A stretch of DNA of 64,000 nt from UBA967 sp044375555 (GCA_044375555.1 JBILML010000009.1:1-64000); one strand, 5' to 3'. Counted from the stretch's first letter, positions 1-8,071 are shown. Numbers and translations: made by a program. Notes: generated by a model from the letters alone, not told the origin.

Positions 1-111
1 CGCCTCACTTCCAAAGGCAAACCTCCCAAAGTCGCCCTCACCGCCCTCATGCGCAAACTCGTCGTCCACCTCAATTCCTCCCTCAAAACCCTCCAATCCA
101 CCACCGCGTGA
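1..111 (+). mobile_element. C-terminal end of an IS110-family transposase (truncated by window edge)
   Basis: The first 36 codons read through to a TGA at 109-111 and give a peptide beginning RLTSKGKPPKVALTALMRKL, which resembles the extreme C-terminus of IS110/IS116/IS902 transposases (Transposase_20 domain, normally a K-P-K-x-A-L-x-A-x-M-R-K-L-L run). These enzymes are DEDD recombinases that move insertion sequences without terminal inverted repeats. Only the tail lies in the window, so whether the element is intact cannot be judged. It sits directly beside a short interspersed hairpin repeat. Confidence 0.7.
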
Positions 112-177
112 AAAGACAGTTGCTACCTTGTTTTTTCGATTCGCGCCCATCTTCTGGCATTCGCGGGCTGTCCCCAA

Positions 178-195
178 ACGGCAGAGGACTGCCGT
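178..195. repeat. Short perfect hairpin repeat
   Basis: ACGGCAG and CTGCCGT form a perfect 7-bp stem with a 4-base loop, followed by TTGCTAC, which also occurs near 121-127. It lies between the transposase tail and the end of recQ. It could be a terminator remnant or one copy of a genome-wide interspersed repeat. There is no U-tract, so the repeat reading is preferred. Confidence 0.5.
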
Positions 196-243
196 TGCTA
201 CAACAGAAATGATTTTCTTCGTGGCGCCTCATCGGCCGCCGCT

Positions 244-2130
244 TCAATCCCGGAAATCGACCTTCGGGTAGGTCTCGAGGTAGGCGGCGATTTCGCGGGT
301 GAAGATGTCGCCGAACTCGGCGAGTTTTTTTTCGCCGATGCCGCCGACGCCCTGCAGATCCGAAACTCGAAGGGGATACTCGCGGGCCATTTGGCGGAGG
401 GCGTTATCGCCTAGGATGACATAGGCCGGCACGCCGCGCTCGTCGGCGAGGCGTTTGCGGAGTTTGCGCAGGCGGTCGAAAAGCGTTTCGTCGCACTCGA
501 TCTCGCCGGCACGGGGGGTGGTGGTTTTTTTCGAGGCCATGGGCTTTGTGAGGCTGATCACGCGGCGGGATTTCAGCGCTTCGAGTCCGGCGTCCGTGAG
601 GGCGATGACGGGAAATTGACCCGCCTCCTGCTCGAGCAGTCCGGAGCGCATGAGTTCGCGGCCGATCGCGCCCCATTCGGAGCGGGCGAGTTCCTTGCCG
701 ATGCCGTAGGTGCTGAGTTGGTCATGGCCCCAACGGCGGATTTTTTCGGTGTCGGCGCCGGTGAGGATTTCGATGAGGTGGTTCATGCCCACGCCGAAGC
801 GGCCGCCTTGGCGAACCCGATAAACGCAGGAGAGGAGCTTTTGGGCTTGGGTGGTGGCGTTGTAGCTCTCGCGCGGCTGGAGGCAGTTGTCGCAGGAGTT
901 GCAGTTCGGCTCCGTGTAGCTCTCGGCGAAATACTCCAAAAGCTCGCGGCGTCGACAGCCAGAGCACTCGGCGTAGTGAAGCATCAACCGCAACTGCTCG
1001 CGGGCCACGCGCTGCTCGTGGTCGTTGGTGATTTCGTCAATGAAATGGGTCTGCTTGGCGGCGTCACCGGCACTGAAGAGCAGAAGACAATCGGCAGGCA
1101 GGCCGTCACGGCCGCCGCGGCCGGTTTCTTGGTAGTAGCCTTCGATATTTTTGGGGAGGTCATGGTGAATGACCCAGCGGACATTGGGTTTGTTGATTCC
1201 CATGCCGAAAGCGATCGTGGCGCAAACGATGCGGGTCTCATCACGAATGAAGAGTTCCTGGTTCTGTGCGCGCTCCGAGTTGGTGAGGCCGGCGTGATAG
1301 GGCACAGCGGGAAATCCTCGCTCGGACAGGCTCTCGGCAACGCGGTCGGCAGTGGCGCGGGTGGCGCAATAAACGATGCCCCCATCCATCGGGCGCTTGC
1401 GGACGAACTCAACGATCTGCCGGATCGGCTTGTCCTTCGGGATCACGCGGTAGGAGAGATTCGGCCGGTTGAAGCTGGCTACAAAAACAGCGGGATCGCG
1501 GAGCTGGAGGTGGTGGATGATGTCCTTGCGCACGCGCTCGGTGGCGGTGGCGGTGAGCGCCATCACGGGAATATCGGGCAGCAAGCCGCGAAGACTCGCG
1601 ATCCTGCGGTATTCGGGCCGGAAATCATGACCCCACTCGGAGATGCAATGCGCCTCGTCGATCGCGATGCGGGTGACATTCCACGCGAGGAGATTTTCTT
1701 TCCAGTGGTCGAGCATAAGCCGCTCGGGCGCGGCATAGAGCAGGCGGTAGCGGCCTTGGTGCAAATCCGCCAGGCGGGCCTTCGTCTCTTTCACGCCGAG
1801 CGAGGAATTCAGAAAAGTCGCCTCCACACCGGCCGCCTCGAGTTGGCTCACCTGGTCCTTCATCAGCGCGATCAGGGGCGAGACGACGAGCGTCAACCCC
1901 TCGCCCATCAGCGCGGGGAGTTGGAAGCATAGGGACTTTCCGCCGCCCGTGGGAAGGAGCGCGAAGGTGTCGCGGCCGCCCAGCGTGGTTTCGATGATCT
2001 CGCGCTGCATCGGACGGAACGCATCGTAGCCGAATACGGATTTGAGTTTTTGAGCAAGTGGGTCAGCAGTCGGCACGCGGGGAAATTCGGGGATTGCCTC
2101 CCGCGAATCGAGTGGAAAACTCGTCCCCAT
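244..2130 (-). CDS. recQ: ATP-dependent DNA helicase RecQ
   Basis: This is a 3'-5' superfamily 2 helicase acting in recombination and fork repair. From the start chosen (628 aa; the family is about 600) the order is DEAH helicase core, RecQ-Ct zinc/winged-helix, HRDC. Visible motifs are TGGGKS (about 61-66), DEAH (about 158-161), a helicase C domain with QETGRGGRDG, a zinc cluster (CSGCRRR then CNSCDNC) and an HRDC domain ending in IGEKKLAEFG. The ATG at 2130 is chosen because the longer frame (start at 2190) runs into the divergent CDGSH gene and adds an unconserved 20-residue tail. The two divergent start codons overlap in the four bases CATG. The family call is secure; the start is moderately secure. 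Confidence 0.95.
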   Translation of the reverse strand: MGTSFPLDSREAIPEFPRVPTADPLAQKLKSVFGYDAFRPMQREIIETTLGGRDTFALLPTGGGKSLCFQLPALMGEGLTLVVSPLIALMKDQVSQLEAAGVEATFLNSSLGVKETKARLADLHQGRYRLLYAAPERLMLDHWKENLLAWNVTRIAIDEAHCISEWGHDFRPEYRRIASLRGLLPDIPVMALTATATERVRKDIIHHLQLRDPAVFVASFNRPNLSYRVIPKDKPIRQIVEFVRKRPMDGGIVYCATRATADRVAESLSERGFPAVPYHAGLTNSERAQNQELFIRDETRIVCATIAFGMGINKPNVRWVIHHDLPKNIEGYYQETGRGGRDGLPADCLLLFSAGDAAKQTHFIDEITNDHEQRVAREQLRLMLHYAECSGCRRRELLEYFAESYTEPNCNSCDNCLQPRESYNATTQAQKLLSCVYRVRQGGRFGVGMNHLIEILTGADTEKIRRWGHDQLSTYGIGKELARSEWGAIGRELMRSGLLEQEAGQFPVIALTDAGLEALKSRRVISLTKPMASKKTTTPRAGEIECDETLFDRLRKLRKRLADERGVPAYVILGDNALRQMAREYPLRVSDLQGVGGIGEKKLAEFGDIFTREIAAYLETYPKVDFRD

Positions 2131-2371
2131 GGAAAACACACCGCACATCGCCGCCAAAGCCCCTGCGAAAGTCACCCTCGAGGAAGGCAAAGACTACTGG
2201 TATTGCACCTGCGGACTCTCCGCGAACCAGCCCTTCTGCGACGGCTCCCACAAAGGCAGCAGCTTCTCTCCGAAAAAATTTACCGCCGAAAAATCCGGCG
2301 ACGCCTGGCTCTGCCAGTGCAAGCAAACGAAAAACGCCCCCTTCTGCGACGGCTCCCACAAGGGGCTGTGA
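2129..2371 (+). CDS. Double CDGSH iron-sulfur domain protein
   Basis: A small 80-aa protein with two CDGSH zinc-finger-like 2Fe-2S motifs, each C-x-C-x(9)-C-D-G-S-H: CTCGLSANQPFCDGSH (about 26-41) and CQCKQTKNAPFCDGSH (about 62-77). Proteins with two such motifs resemble mitochondrial CISD3/Miner2 and bacterial relatives, and bind redox-active 2Fe-2S clusters through three Cys and one His. No signal peptide is seen, so it should be cytosolic. It is divergent from recQ with overlapping start codons. The precise role is unknown; electron or cluster transfer is the family-level expectation. Confidence 0.9.
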   Translation: MENTPHIAAKAPAKVTLEEGKDYWYCTCGLSANQPFCDGSHKGSSFSPKKFTAEKSGDAWLCQCKQTKNAPFCDGSHKGL

Positions 2372-2399
2372 ACCTCGTCGGCGCGCTGTCGAGGGCGGC

Positions 2400-2436
2400 T
2401 TGACGACAGACCAATGATGTATATTGTCGCGTATAT
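2400..2436 (+). promoter_or_regulatory. Putative vapBC promoter/operator
   Basis: TTGACG (2400-2405) resembles a -35 box. AT-rich TATATT (2420-2425) or TATTGT (2422-2427) could be the -10, although the spacers (14 or 16) are short. GTATAT occurs at 2419-2424 and again at 2431-2436, flanking TGTCGC, as expected for a TA operator. The ATG follows at once with no Shine-Dalgarno, so the transcript may be leaderless. Confidence 0.4.
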
Positions 2437-2688
2437 ATGAAAGCGGCAACCATCGACCGGGTTAAAATTTTTAACAGCGGGAACAGCCAGGCGATCCGCC
2501 TGCCCAAGAGGTTCCGCCTGTCGGGACAAACCGCCCGCATCAAGCGGTCTGGGAACAGCTTGGTGATCACCCCCGAAGAGGATGCTTGGGAGCGCTTTGA
2601 CAGGGGAATCACCGGCTTGGCATCTGTCTTTGCCGGGTTCGAGCGCAACCAACCTTCCGAACCCGACAAGCGCTCTGTTTTTCCGTAA
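2437..2688 (+). CDS. vapB: VapB-type (AbrB/MazE fold) antitoxin
   Basis: An 83-aa protein whose N-terminus (VKIFNSGNSQAIRLPKRFRL, about 9-28) is the SpoVT/AbrB swapped-hairpin DNA-binding motif of VapB antitoxins (G-x-S-Q-A-V-R-L-P). The C-terminal 35 residues would wrap the toxin. Its TAA shares one base with the ATG of the PIN-domain gene downstream, the usual coupling in vapBC. Family knowledge says VapB neutralises VapC and represses its own operon with it. No ribosome-binding site precedes the ATG. Confidence 0.85.
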   Translation: MKAATIDRVKIFNSGNSQAIRLPKRFRLSGQTARIKRSGNSLVITPEEDAWERFDRGITGLASVFAGFERNQPSEPDKRSVFP

Positions 2689-3086
2689 TGACAGCTCTGC
2701 TAGATACGGACACGGTCATCGCGTTGCTTCGCGGACATGCGGCGGTCGCCCAAAAAGTCCGCGCCTTCCCGGCCAAGTCCTTGGTGGTTTCCTCCGTGAC
2801 GCTTTACGAATTGCTCGTGGGCGTGGAGAAGAGCCGGGATTCAGAAAAAAACAGGCGACTGCTCGACGATGCTCTGGCTCCGTTTGTCATTCTCGCTTTC
2901 GACGAAACGCCCGCACTGGAAGCCGCGAAAGTCAGGGGCTCTTTGGAAAAAAAGGGCATCGGCATCGGCCCCTACGACACCTTGATTGCAGGCCATGCGC
3001 TCGCATTGGGTGTGAAACTCATCACAGCGAACACCAAAGAATTTCGCCGGGTGCACGGGTTGAAACTCGAGAACTGGCTGGCTTGA
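2688..3086 (+). CDS. vapC: VapC-type PIN-domain ribonuclease toxin
   Basis: A 132-aa PIN domain, the normal length for VapC. The metal-binding acids can be read: D6 (LLDTDTVIALL), E41 (LYELLVG), D97 (GPYDTLIAGHA) and the polar ITANTKEF region at about 112-119. VapC toxins cut specific RNAs, commonly initiator tRNA or 23S rRNA; the target here cannot be predicted. It overlaps the antitoxin stop by one base (TAATG). An inverted repeat follows about 85 bases after the stop. Confidence 0.88.
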   Translation: MTALLDTDTVIALLRGHAAVAQKVRAFPAKSLVVSSVTLYELLVGVEKSRDSEKNRRLLDDALAPFVILAFDETPALEAAKVRGSLEKKGIGIGPYDTLIAGHALALGVKLITANTKEFRRVHGLKLENWLA

Positions 3087-3171
3087 TGGCTGAGCCTCCA
3101 CGCCAAGGTTGGTCGGACGGGATGTCTCGACCTTTTTTATACCAAAAGCAGCTTGTTTTTTGACTTCTGAA

Positions 3172-3236
3172 TGTAGCGCGGGCGTCTCGCCTGCGTGGGC
3201 AAGTCGTTCGATGGCAGGCGAGACGCCCGCCCTACA
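3172..3236. repeat. Long interspersed inverted repeat
   Basis: Two 23-bp arms (3172-3194 and 3214-3236) are complementary with a single mismatch and enclose a 19-base loop. The core GGCGTCTCGCCTGC / GCAGGCGAGACGCC matches the style of interspersed repeats in Verrucomicrobia and Planctomycetes genomes. It lies between vapC and a convergent hydrolase gene, where it may also end transcription, but there is no U-tract. Confidence 0.75.
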
Positions 3237-3276
3237 ATAAAACCTCCGAAAGTCGCATTCCCGAGAGAGATTGGTT

Positions 3277-4299
3277 TTACTCGGGTAGCAGGCGGTCGGC
3301 GAGGCGGTGGAGGTGCGGGGCTGGGTTCATGCGGGTGCGGTGGGGAGTGACTTTCACGGAGTCGTTCCCGGGTTCCAACAGCCAGGAAAAAATCGAAACG
3401 GGCGGGTTATTTTCGGAGAGGGGGCCGTCGGCTGTGCGCCATTCGCCGAAACGCCAGTCACTGAGCAGCCAGCCGCGGTCGGTCTTTTGCACGCTGTAAA
3501 ATCCATCAGAGAACCACGCGAGCCGTTGGGCGGCGCGGGAGTTGGCGATTGGCGCAAGGGCTTTGTGGTTTTTCGGGATGAGGTCGAACGTGGGCGGGGC
3601 ATCAGGATCCAAGAGCGAGTGGTAGGTGATGACGAAATCGTTCTCGCGCTCGGCGAGGCCGCGCCAGAGCAGGGTGTTGAAGGGTGTGGGGCTGGATATG
3701 AACCGGCGGGTTTCGATGCCGGCGGATGCGAGGTTTTCGCGCATGCGGGATTCGGCGACGGATTTCGCGCCGAGGCTCCAAGCCGCATAGAGCGAGGCGA
3801 GAAGAAGCCCGGCGGTGTTAGCCCACACGCGCAGGCGGGGGGAATTTTTTGAAAAAAAGGCGATGAGGATTCCGAGGATGAGCGGGGCGGTGAAGAGCGG
3901 ATCGATGATGAAAACGTTGTTCCAGCCCGCGCGGTAGTCGCTGAAGGGCGCGAAGACCATCGTTCCATAGACGGTGAAAACATCGATCAGCGTGTGGGTG
4001 AAAAAAATCGCGAAGACGGTGAGCGCGGCCCGGCGCGCGGTGACGCGACCGGCGTGGATGCGGGAGATCAGCCAGCCGAAAAAGGGCGAGGCGGCGGCCA
4101 TTACAAACAGCGAGTGCGACCAACCACGGTGCCACTCGAGCCGCTCGATGTGGTCGAGCCAAGGATAGACGACGACATCCAAATCAGGGAGCGTGCCGAG
4201 AGCGACGCCCCAGAGAATGGCTTTATTGCCGAGGCGGCGACCGCCCATGCCGGCTTCGGCGACGGCGGCTCCGAGCGTGGCTTGGGTGATGGAGTCCAC
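3277..4299 (-). CDS. YdjM-like membrane-bound metal-dependent hydrolase (DUF457)
   Basis: A 340-aa integral membrane protein. The N-terminus VDSITQATLGAAVAEA and the motifs GTLPDLDVVVYPW, WHRGWSHSL and FTHTLIDVFTVYGT are typical of the YdjM/DUF457 family of inner-membrane putative metal hydrolases, with conserved Asp and His residues. Several hydrophobic helices fill the first 200 residues and the C-terminal 140 residues are soluble. GTG at 4299 is chosen because homology starts there; the upstream in-frame stretch translates an interspersed repeat (RRTGVPPV). Substrate unknown. The next gene upstream on this strand is an aminotransferase, 76 bases away. Confidence 0.75.
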   Translation of the reverse strand: MDSITQATLGAAVAEAGMGGRRLGNKAILWGVALGTLPDLDVVVYPWLDHIERLEWHRGWSHSLFVMAAASPFFGWLISRIHAGRVTARRAALTVFAIFFTHTLIDVFTVYGTMVFAPFSDYRAGWNNVFIIDPLFTAPLILGILIAFFSKNSPRLRVWANTAGLLLASLYAAWSLGAKSVAESRMRENLASAGIETRRFISSPTPFNTLLWRGLAERENDFVITYHSLLDPDAPPTFDLIPKNHKALAPIANSRAAQRLAWFSDGFYSVQKTDRGWLLSDWRFGEWRTADGPLSENNPPVSIFSWLLEPGNDSVKVTPHRTRMNPAPHLHRLADRLLPE

Positions 4300-4329
4300 C
4301 GGTTGGTTCGGGTGATTTGGCTCGAGGAT

Positions 4330-4352
4330 GACAGGCGGGACGCCTGTCCTAC
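4330..4352. repeat. Interspersed palindromic repeat ('TGVPPV' type)
   Basis: GACAGGCG-GGA-CGCCTGTC is a perfect 8-bp palindrome followed by CTAC. On the minus strand it reads as TGVPPV, the hallmark of a widespread repeat often mis-annotated as the start of proteins. It lies between the aminotransferase and hydrolase genes and resembles half of the 3172-3236 repeat (GGCGG-ACGCC core plus CCTAC). Confidence 0.65.
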
Positions 4353-4375
4353 GGGAAATGCGGGCGCCGGGGCGG

Positions 4376-5455
4376 CTATTCGAGCATGTCGTCGAGGGCG
4401 GCGAGGAGTTCGGTGATCGTCTCCTTCGTTTCGTCACCCATGTTCGAGAGGCGGAATGTTTTGCCCTTGAGCTTGCCATAGCCGCCATCGATCGCGATGC
4501 GGTGTTTCTCGCGGAGGCGCTTCACCCATTCGGCGATGTCGATCTCGCGGTTGTTGGCGACGCAGGTGAGCGAGACGGAGCGGTAGCCCTCGGGGGCGAA
4601 AAACTCGAAGCCGCGAGCTTTCACCCAGTCGTGAACCATGGCGTTCAGCGCGGCGTGACGGGCGTGGCGGGCCTCAACGCCCTCGGTGAAGATGTCGTCG
4701 AGCTTCGACTCCAGCGCGTAGATGAGTGAGATGCACGGCGTGCTGGGCGTCATGTCCTGCTCTTGGTTTTTGGCGAATTCCACGAAATCGAAATAGTAGC
4801 CGCGGTCGCCCATCGTCTTGGCGCGTTCCATGGCGCGCTCGGAGACGGCCAAGAGCGCTAGGCCTGGAGGCAGCGCGAGGGCTTTCTGGCTGCCGGTGAG
4901 GAGGACATCGATGCCGAGTTCATCCATCGAGATCGGCATGGTGGAAAAGGACGAGACGGTGTCCACGATGAGCATCACCTCGGGGAATTCGCGCACGACG
5001 GCGGCGATTTCGCGGAGCGGGTTGAGCACGCCGCAGGAGGTTTCATTGTGAATGAGCGTGATGGCGTCAAACCCGCCTTGGGCGAGCTTTTCCCGAACGA
5101 GCTCTGGTGTGATCGGACTGCCCCACTCGACCTGCAAGGCCTCGGCCTGCTTGCCGCAGCGCTTGGAAACATCAAGCCACTTGTCGGAAAACGCACCGCA
5201 CATGCAGTTCAGGACTTTTTTCGAAACAAGATTTCGGATCGCGCCCTCCATCACACCCCAGGCGGAGGAGGTGGAGAGAAAGACCGGGCGGGTGGTGCCA
5301 AAAAGCGTCTGCAGGCGGGGTTGGATGCCGCCGTAGAGTTTTTTAAAGTCGCCGCTGCGGTGCCCGATCATCGGACGGCACATCGCACGGTAGGTTTTTT
5401 CGGAGACCTCGATCGGGCCGGGAATGAAAAGCTTGGTGTGGTTGCGTTGTGACAT
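4376..5455 (-). CDS. Alanine-glyoxylate/serine-pyruvate-type aminotransferase (class V, PLP)
   Basis: A 359-aa fold-type I PLP enzyme. KLFIPGPIEVS near the N-terminus, the STSSAWGVMEGAIRNL glycine/serine region, VDTVSSF with the cofactor Asp, and GSQKALALPPG with the Schiff-base Lys identify the serine-pyruvate/alanine-glyoxylate/phosphonate aminotransferase group. The amino donor and acceptor cannot be told from sequence; glyoxylate or pyruvate with Ala or Ser is most usual. The start at 5455 is the only Met just before the conserved motif. It is divergent from holA. Confidence 0.85.
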   Translation of the reverse strand: MSQRNHTKLFIPGPIEVSEKTYRAMCRPMIGHRSGDFKKLYGGIQPRLQTLFGTTRPVFLSTSSAWGVMEGAIRNLVSKKVLNCMCGAFSDKWLDVSKRCGKQAEALQVEWGSPITPELVREKLAQGGFDAITLIHNETSCGVLNPLREIAAVVREFPEVMLIVDTVSSFSTMPISMDELGIDVLLTGSQKALALPPGLALLAVSERAMERAKTMGDRGYYFDFVEFAKNQEQDMTPSTPCISLIYALESKLDDIFTEGVEARHARHAALNAMVHDWVKARGFEFFAPEGYRSVSLTCVANNREIDIAEWVKRLREKHRIAIDGGYGKLKGKTFRLSNMGDETKETITELLAALDDMLE

Positions 5456-5550
5456 GGTTGGGCAGACTACAAAAACCCGCGCCCGCGCCACGAAGAAATT
5501 TTGCAATCGTCTAGCGGGCGGGGCATGGTTCGCCCCGAATTCCAACTGCC

Positions 5551-6672
5551 GTGCCCGCCAAAAAATCCACATCGCCCATCCATTTCGTTAGCGGATCGGA
5601 CGAGGCGGCCGTCAAAAAAACAGCCTCCGAACTCGCTGCCAAGCTCGCGCCCGGAGCCGATGCGTTTGGTTTGGAAACGATCGATGGCGCAGTGGAAACG
5701 GTCGATCCCTCGATTTCGCGCATCCGCGAAACAACGCAGGCCCTTTCCACCCTCCCCTTCCTCGGCGGCACAAAACTTGTGTGGTTGAAAAGCGCCTCAT
5801 TTCTCGCTGACACCGTTGCGGGGCGTTCCGAAGCCGTCATTGAAGAGCTTGAACACCTCTGCGACCTCGTGGAGAGCGGATTGCCCGATGGCGTGACTTT
5901 TTTGATGAGCGCCCCGGCGGCCGACAAACGCCGCAGCGCCTACAAACGACTCACGAAGGCCGGTAACACCTTGCTGTGCGATAAACCCTCTCTCGGCTTC
6001 GGCGCCGGCGAGGAGGAAGTGGTCACTTGGACCGCCCAGCAACTCCGCTCGCGAGGGATTAAAATTTCTCACGACGCCGTGGAAATGCTCGCTGCCCGGA
6101 TCGGTCTGGAGACTGTCCAACTCCACTCCGAACTCGACAAGCTGGAGGTCTCCCTTGGCACAGGTCACGAAATCACAGCCGAGGACATCCGCGAGTTGGT
6201 TCCCGCCACGCGAGAGAGCGGTATTTTCGATCTCGGAAATGCCATCTCCGCCCGAAACCTCCCGCTGGCCCTAGAAACGCTGGAGGCTCTTTTCCACCAA
6301 GGCGAAAAAGGCGTCGGCATCCTGCTCGCCTCGATCGTCCCCACGACGCGAAATCTGCTGTTGGCTAAAAGCCTCCTCGTTCGTCACAAACTCCACCCGC
6401 CAGCCGAGGCTCAATTTTTCGCCCGAGACCTGAGCCGGCTTCCAGCCCACGAGACCGATCACCTCCCGCGCAAAAAAGACGGCACGCTCAATACCTACGG
6501 CCTCGGCCTAGCCGCCAAACACTCGGTCCACTACACGCTCGACGAACTCCTCCACGGCTTCCAAGGCTGCGCCGAGGCGAACCAAAAACTCGTCACCAGC
6601 CAAGGCTCCGAAAGCGTGGTTCTTACCCGTCTCCTAGTGGGCCTCATGCAGCGGCCGGCTGGGAAAAAATAA
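5551..6672 (+). CDS. holA: DNA polymerase III subunit delta
   Basis: A 373-aa clamp-loader delta subunit, which opens the beta clamp. The start is a GTG. Domain order fits HolA: an N-terminal Rossmann-like AAA domain (HFVSGSDEAAVKK), STLPFLGGTKLVWLKS with the clamp-binding hydrophobics, a lid region around LHSELDKLEVSLG, and the C-terminal collar helices. No intact Walker A is seen, as expected for delta. It has no close downstream partner; a convergent toxin-antitoxin pair follows. Confidence 0.85.
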   Translation: MPAKKSTSPIHFVSGSDEAAVKKTASELAAKLAPGADAFGLETIDGAVETVDPSISRIRETTQALSTLPFLGGTKLVWLKSASFLADTVAGRSEAVIEELEHLCDLVESGLPDGVTFLMSAPAADKRRSAYKRLTKAGNTLLCDKPSLGFGAGEEEVVTWTAQQLRSRGIKISHDAVEMLAARIGLETVQLHSELDKLEVSLGTGHEITAEDIRELVPATRESGIFDLGNAISARNLPLALETLEALFHQGEKGVGILLASIVPTTRNLLLAKSLLVRHKLHPPAEAQFFARDLSRLPAHETDHLPRKKDGTLNTYGLGLAAKHSVHYTLDELLHGFQGCAEANQKLVTSQGSESVVLTRLLVGLMQRPAGKK

Positions 6673-6680
6673 ATGACCTA

Positions 6681-6908
6681 TTAGCGTTGGCCGACTCCGT
6701 AGGCCGGAGGCTCCTCGCGGAGCAGGGAAGTCGTATCGCAAGGCCGCTCACGAATCGCATCCACGGAGGATTTTGCTCGAAACCAAGCCATGCGTTCCGC
6801 GACTCCCATTCCTACGGTCTCTGCTGCCACTGCCTGCTTCCAACGGCGGCTTTCCGCAACAGCATCAAAGCCCTTTCCCGATTCAATCTGGCATTGTTCC
6901 ACCGGCAT
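6681..6908 (-). CDS. Probable antitoxin of a PIN toxin, downstream partner
   Basis: A 75-aa small protein. The segment FDAVAESRRWKQAVAAETVGM followed by ERMAWFRAKS resembles the small partners of PIN toxins in Cyanobacteria and Verrucomicrobia, whose core reads FDAV-(E)-R-(R/K)...M(T/S)-x-E-E-R. Its start lies inside the 3' end of the PIN gene upstream (26-base overlap), implying coupled translation. The last 25 residues read into an interspersed repeat with GGCTCC-TCGC-GGAGC arms and may be accreted. Identification rests on motif resemblance and context only. Confidence 0.55.
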   Translation of the reverse strand: MPVEQCQIESGKGFDAVAESRRWKQAVAAETVGMGVAERMAWFRAKSSVDAIRERPCDTTSLLREEPPAYGVGQR

Positions 6909-7356
6909 AAATGATCTCCTTGGGGCTCACGATACGAATGGGTGGCCATCCCTGCAAGAGGTTCACTGCATTGAAACCATCTTCGCGCCGAACATTGACG
7001 AGATGCTTGAAGTTCCAACTTACCACAAAGCTAACTCGATGAACTGTGGCCATTGCTACATGCAGGGCGTCATCAGCAAACTTCGGAGAAACCACTGCTG
7101 CCGCCAAGTAGGCTTGAGCGAGTTCTTCAATCTGGATGCTGGTGTCCAAAATATTACTGGCGTCGAATGTCTCGTTAAAAAGCTCGCGAACATTAGACGG
7201 GGCGTTTGTTAGTTCAGCCTCGGCAATGATGGAGGTTATCAGCCTCCACTGACCTGCCTTGGCTTGAGCCCAAAGCTCCCGCGTGTCGGCCATCCATTCG
7301 CTGTCGTGGTAACCGCCGATCACCGAGGTATCGAGGTAGAGCGTCTGGATGCGCAT
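6883..7356 (-). CDS. PIN-domain putative ribonuclease toxin
   Basis: A 157-aa protein with the PIN acids D9 (LYLDTSVIGG), E46/E48 (IIAEAELTN), D95/D96 (KFADDALHVAMA) and a SWNFKHLVN segment near 113-121. LDTSVIGGYHD and WNFKHL are typical of a PIN subgroup in which the toxin gene comes first and a short FDAV-type antitoxin follows. Here the antitoxin overlaps the 3' end. It starts 16 bases after the stop of a secreted-protein gene on the same strand. Confidence 0.75.
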   Translation of the reverse strand: MRIQTLYLDTSVIGGYHDSEWMADTRELWAQAKAGQWRLITSIIAEAELTNAPSNVRELFNETFDASNILDTSIQIEELAQAYLAAAVVSPKFADDALHVAMATVHRVSFVVSWNFKHLVNVRREDGFNAVNLLQGWPPIRIVSPKEIIYAGGTMPD

Positions 7357-7372
7357 GAGCCGATTCGTATTT

Positions 7373-8071
7373 CTATGGCGTTGGGCTGGGAGTCGGGCTC
7401 GGCGTCGGAGTCGGGCCGGGGATGCCTCGGACGGAGAGGTATTTTTCGAGGAAAGTGATGGCTCCGGCGACATCGAGGCCTTCGTTGTTCACCTGCTTCG
7501 TGAGGCCCTTGTTGAATTCCGCTTTGGCATTGCTGAAACCAGCATAGCCATATTCAAACTGCGTTGCGGTGCCGTTCGTGGTTGTCGATTCCACCTCGGC
7601 ACCAGAGGCGAGGAGATAGCCGCGCATTTTGTCCGAAAACTCGGCGCGCAGGCCGCCGCCGACTCCACTGCTGCGGTCGATGGGGCCGATGACTTGGAGG
7701 GCGGCGTTGTCAGTGGTGGAATTGCCCCCGGCCGTGGCGCCGAAAAGCACGGCGTTGCGGCGACCCGCATAGTCGAGGATTTCGGTGTAGCTGCCAGAGA
7801 CGAAATCCGCCGCTTGGTAGAACGAAAAAGTGTTCGGGTCGGTGAGCACAACGATCGAGGAAAAGGACGAAGCGCCTGGCTCCACCACGAGGAAACCGTC
7901 TTTGAAAAAGGTGAAGTTCACACTGCGGCCAGTTTTTTCCAACTCGAGGTCGTAAATCAAAACGGCCGACGGCGTAGGGCTCGGGGTTGGCGTGGCGGTC
8001 TGGGAAAAAGCGACGAGCGGCAGGAGTAAAACAAGGGCGGCGAAAAGTGGAAATGGCGAGCGGGGTTTCAT
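7373..8071 (-). CDS. Secreted protein with Pro/Thr-rich linkers, function unknown
   Basis: A 232-aa protein with a clear signal peptide (basic MKPRSP, hydrophobic core, cleavage near AFSQT). A PTPSPTP linker follows the signal and another (PTPTPSPTPSPTP) forms the C-terminus. The middle (about 38-215) is a soluble domain of unknown family containing LELEKTGRSVNFTFFKDGFLVV and repeated small-residue stretches. The tail could be a flexible surface linker. No catalytic motif is evident. No neighbour suggests a pathway. Confidence 0.6.
   Translation of the reverse strand: MKPRSPFPLFAALVLLLPLVAFSQTATPTPSPTPSAVLIYDLELEKTGRSVNFTFFKDGFLVVEPGASSFSSIVVLTDPNTFSFYQAADFVSGSYTEILDYAGRRNAVLFGATAGGNSTTDNAALQVIGPIDRSSGVGGGLRAEFSDKMRGYLLASGAEVESTTTNGTATQFEYGYAGFSNAKAEFNKGLTKQVNNEGLDVAGAITFLEKYLSVRGIPGPTPTPSPTPSPTP

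Noticed and set aside
616..1932. 438-codon open frame opposite recQ
   Set aside because: It is entirely antisense to a well-conserved helicase, with no family resemblance; high GC leaves long antisense frames open.
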